Shown here one piece after another: positions 5,124 to 6,666 of a DNA stretch of 6,666 bases. Where the stretch lies: contig MEPT01000063.1 of the NCBI GenBank assembly GCA_001769925.1, positions 4,094 through 10,759 on the forward strand, given 5' to 3'. The position numbers and the translations under genes were made by a program. The notes under the pieces are model-generated. The model was given only the letters and a program-made list of their open reading frames with translations, searched no databases and had not been told where the DNA came from. This DNA is from Bdellovibrionales bacterium RBG_16_40_8. Lineage in GTDB: Bacteria; Bdellovibrionota; Bdellovibrionia; Bdellovibrionales; UBA1609. Each line of letters starts with the position of its first letter. Position 1 is the stretch's first letter.

Positions 5124-6198
5124 GCTTACTCCGCTCGTCGCTAACGGCGCCAAAGACACAACTATCAAACAACCAAAAGTGGTCTCTGGCGATACGATAT
5201 ATTCGATTCTAAAGCGGTATGGTTTCAATGACAATCAGCGCAAAGCTGCGCTCGGTCAAGGCCTTTTACCCAAGAATTTCGTGATCTCCACCGGCGATCT
5301 ATACCGAGTAATTACTGATAAAAAAGATTCTAAAACTGAAATTCACTTTTTCTCGAAAAAAAAACCACTAGCTTATTCTTTCTGGAGAAAGGGCCAGCAG
5401 ACATCTGGAGCGAGTAAAGTACCTATTAAATATGAAACACGAGTTGTTACAGCTCGCGGCGCTGTGCGTGGTTCACTAGTAGAAAGCATCGCAAAAACTG
5501 TAGGCGATGACCTTGTGGCTTATCGTTTTATGGACGCATTTTTACTTGATTATAACATACCAAAGGGTTTACAAAAAAATGCTCCGTTCTCAATAACCTA
5601 TGAGAAACTATATGATCGTGGCCAATTTATACGCTTTGGTGAAGTTCTGCGTGCAGAACTTGAAATTTCTGGCGAACGTGTTGCGCGTGTATTTAAATCG
5701 TTAGATGAGGGCGGCGTATTTTTGGACACCAAAACCGACTTTTCTGACCGCCCATTTTATGCACCAGTAGATTACATTCGCATTTCAAGCCTATTTCAAC
5801 CACGACGGCTTCACCCAATAAAAAAATATCGCAAACCCCATAACGGCGTAGATTTTGAGCTGCCAGAAGGAGCCCCAATTTATGCCGTGGCCGCCGGAGA
5901 GGTTTTACGAACAGGGCGCAATCGTTTTGCGGGCAAATTTGTCGTAATTCGTCACACCAACGGTTATGAAACTTTTTATGACCATATGAGCTCTGTTGAA
6001 GATCTAAAATCAGGAGAAAAAATTAGAGCCGGCTCATTATTGGGCCAAGTCGGCTGTACTGGACATTGCACTAAACCACATCTACATTTTGTAATTAAAC
6101 GTTACGGACGCTACCTGAACCCAATTTTATTTATTCGTAATTACTCTTATGGGCAAAGAAATGTGGTTTTCTTTGCAAAAAATAGCAAAAGCAGCTAG
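5086..6198 (+). CDS. Secreted M23 (LytM-type) peptidoglycan endopeptidase, MepM-like
   Basis: M23 enzymes of this type are zinc peptidases that cut peptide crosslinks in periplasmic peptidoglycan. From CTG 5086 the protein has 370 residues; a conventional call would use ATG 5122 (358). I prefer CTG because the upstream codons complete a signal peptide (RIILKLASVFF, then MLTPLVANGA) and follow a good ribosome binding site, whereas the ATG cuts the hydrophobic core in half. Residues about 32-80 are LysM/OapA-like (VVSGDTIYSILKRYGF), as in MepM/YebA and Csd3. A middle beta-rich domain leads to FQPRRLHPIKKYRKPHNGVD. The M23 domain spans about 235-350 with all ligands: H252-x3-D256 (HNGVD), the YDHMS histidine, and H332-L-H334 (HLHF), numbered from CTG. 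The usual GSTGxSTGPHLHFE is here GCTGHCTKPHLHFV, with two new Cys and a Val in place of Glu. The 5' end overlaps the divergent barrel gene. galU follows after 10 bp. Confidence 0.88.
   Translation: MRIILKLASVFFMLTPLVANGAKDTTIKQPKVVSGDTIYSILKRYGFNDNQRKAALGQGLLPKNFVISTGDLYRVITDKKDSKTEIHFFSKKKPLAYSFWRKGQQTSGASKVPIKYETRVVTARGAVRGSLVESIAKTVGDDLVAYRFMDAFLLDYNIPKGLQKNAPFSITYEKLYDRGQFIRFGEVLRAELEISGERVARVFKSLDEGGVFLDTKTDFSDRPFYAPVDYIRISSLFQPRRLHPIKKYRKPHNGVDFELPEGAPIYAVAAGEVLRTGRNRFAGKFVVIRHTNGYETFYDHMSSVEDLKSGEKIRAGSLLGQVGCTGHCTKPHLHFVIKRYGRYLNPILFIRNYSYGQRNVVFFAKNSKSS
5129..5132 (-). promoter_or_regulatory. Ribosome binding site of the barrel gene, inside the M23 gene
   Basis: GGAG on the minus strand (CTCC at 5129-5132 on the plus strand) sits 5 nt before the ATG at 5123-5121. 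It supports that start over the longer frame. The site lies within the signal-peptide codons of the divergent M23 gene. Confidence 0.6.
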
Positions 6199-6208
6199 TT
6201 TTTCTCTC

Positions 6209-6666
6209 ATGAAAATGGTCAAAAAAGCAGTTATACCCGCAGCTGGGCTCGGTACTAGATTTTTGCCGGCTACAAAAACTATACCTAAAGAAATGCTGCC
6301 TGTCGTTGATCAACCGATTTTACTTTATATCGTCGAAGAGGCCGTGCGCGCTGGCATTGAAGATATAGTAATAATAGCCGGTCGCGGTAAAACTGCTATT
6401 GAGGATTTTTTTGATTGCTCATATGAAGTCGAAGATTTACTGCAAAAATCGGGTAAGCTTGATGTACTTGAGCGTCTGCGCAATATTCGCAATATGACAA
6501 ATATAATTAGTGTTCGTCAAAAACAGGCTTTAGGTCTTGGCCATGCGGTGTATTGTAGTCGTCCGGTTATAGGTAGCGATAATTTCGCCGTCTTACTCGG
6601 CGATGAGATTATGTATAGCGATGTATCAGAGCCTACGGTAACCGAGCAACTTATACATGTTTTTAT
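6209..6666 (+). CDS. galU: UTP-glucose-1-phosphate uridylyltransferase, 3' end outside the window
   Basis: GalU makes UDP-glucose from UTP and glucose-1-phosphate in the cytoplasm, for lipopolysaccharide core, capsule or other glycans. The window holds the first 152 codons of a protein usually near 290-300 residues. It shows the nucleotidyltransferase signature AVIPAAGLGTRFLPATKTIP followed by KEMLPVVDQP (residues 7-36). YIVEEAVRAGIEDIVIIAGR with GK-AIEDFFD follows, then RQKQALGLGHAVYCSRPVIG and FAVLLGDEIMYSD. These match GalU rather than RmlA or GlmU. The common GDD reads GDE here, a conservative change. Starts are possible at ATG 6209 or ATG 6215 (MVKKAVIP); neither has a clear ribosome binding site, which suggests translational coupling to the M23 gene ending 10 bp upstream. 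Confidence 0.94.
   Translation, partial: MKMVKKAVIPAAGLGTRFLPATKTIPKEMLPVVDQPILLYIVEEAVRAGIEDIVIIAGRGKTAIEDFFDCSYEVEDLLQKSGKLDVLERLRNIRNMTNIISVRQKQALGLGHAVYCSRPVIGSDNFAVLLGDEIMYSDVSEPTVTEQLIHVF

Noticed and set aside
5124..5234. N-terminal extension of the barrel gene by 37 residues
   Set aside because: It precedes a complete signal peptide, is antisense to the M23 gene, and the GGAG site is placed correctly for the 5123 start.

Overview
The window comes from a Gram-negative, AT-rich bacterial chromosome. It carries a TonB-type transducer, a signal-peptide-bearing outer-membrane beta-barrel, a periplasmic peptidoglycan peptidase and NagZ. The gene style (SxxxH TonB, PorV/FadL-like barrel, a tiny Lys/Arg-rich protein, a GGTGCC-type palindrome) recalls Bdellovibrionota or former Deltaproteobacteria. 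That placement is inference from style, not from a marker gene. No rRNA, tRNA, CRISPR array, insertion sequence or phage gene was seen.

Layout. (1) 1-653 +: 3' part of an unrecognised, probably exported protein. (2) 745-1854 +: nagZ with a GTG start behind a strong ribosome binding site, ended by an imperfect palindrome that overlaps its stop codon. (3) 1889-2919: decayed DNA. On the + strand there is a broken gene for a protein with an HExxH zinc-protease-like motif (HESFH), interrupted by a 13-bp tandem duplication, an in-frame TAA and a late frameshift. On the - strand, 1889-2087 shows a short coding-like fragment that needs a one-base change in a T7 run to read through. (4) 3080-4018 +: TonB-family protein. 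It meets, with no base between the stop codons, a 45-residue very basic protein on the - strand (4019-4156). (5) 4221-5123 -: outer-membrane barrel. (6) about 5086-6198 +: M23 (LytM/MepM-like) peptidase, divergent from the barrel gene and overlapping its 5' end. (7) 6209-6666 +: galU, cut by the window end.

How they fit. The intact genes nearly all concern the cell envelope: NagZ recycles peptidoglycan fragments, the M23 enzyme cuts peptidoglycan crosslinks, TonB energises outer-membrane transport, the barrel sits in the outer membrane, and GalU makes UDP-glucose for surface polysaccharide. They form several short transcription units rather than one system. The M23 gene and galU (10 bp apart) probably share a transcript.

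The most unusual point is the 5050-5140 region. The two divergent secreted-protein genes appear to overlap head to head, so that one quasi-palindromic stretch encodes a signal peptide on each strand. The M23 gene then seems to need a non-standard CTG start. I found no convincing new multi-gene system.
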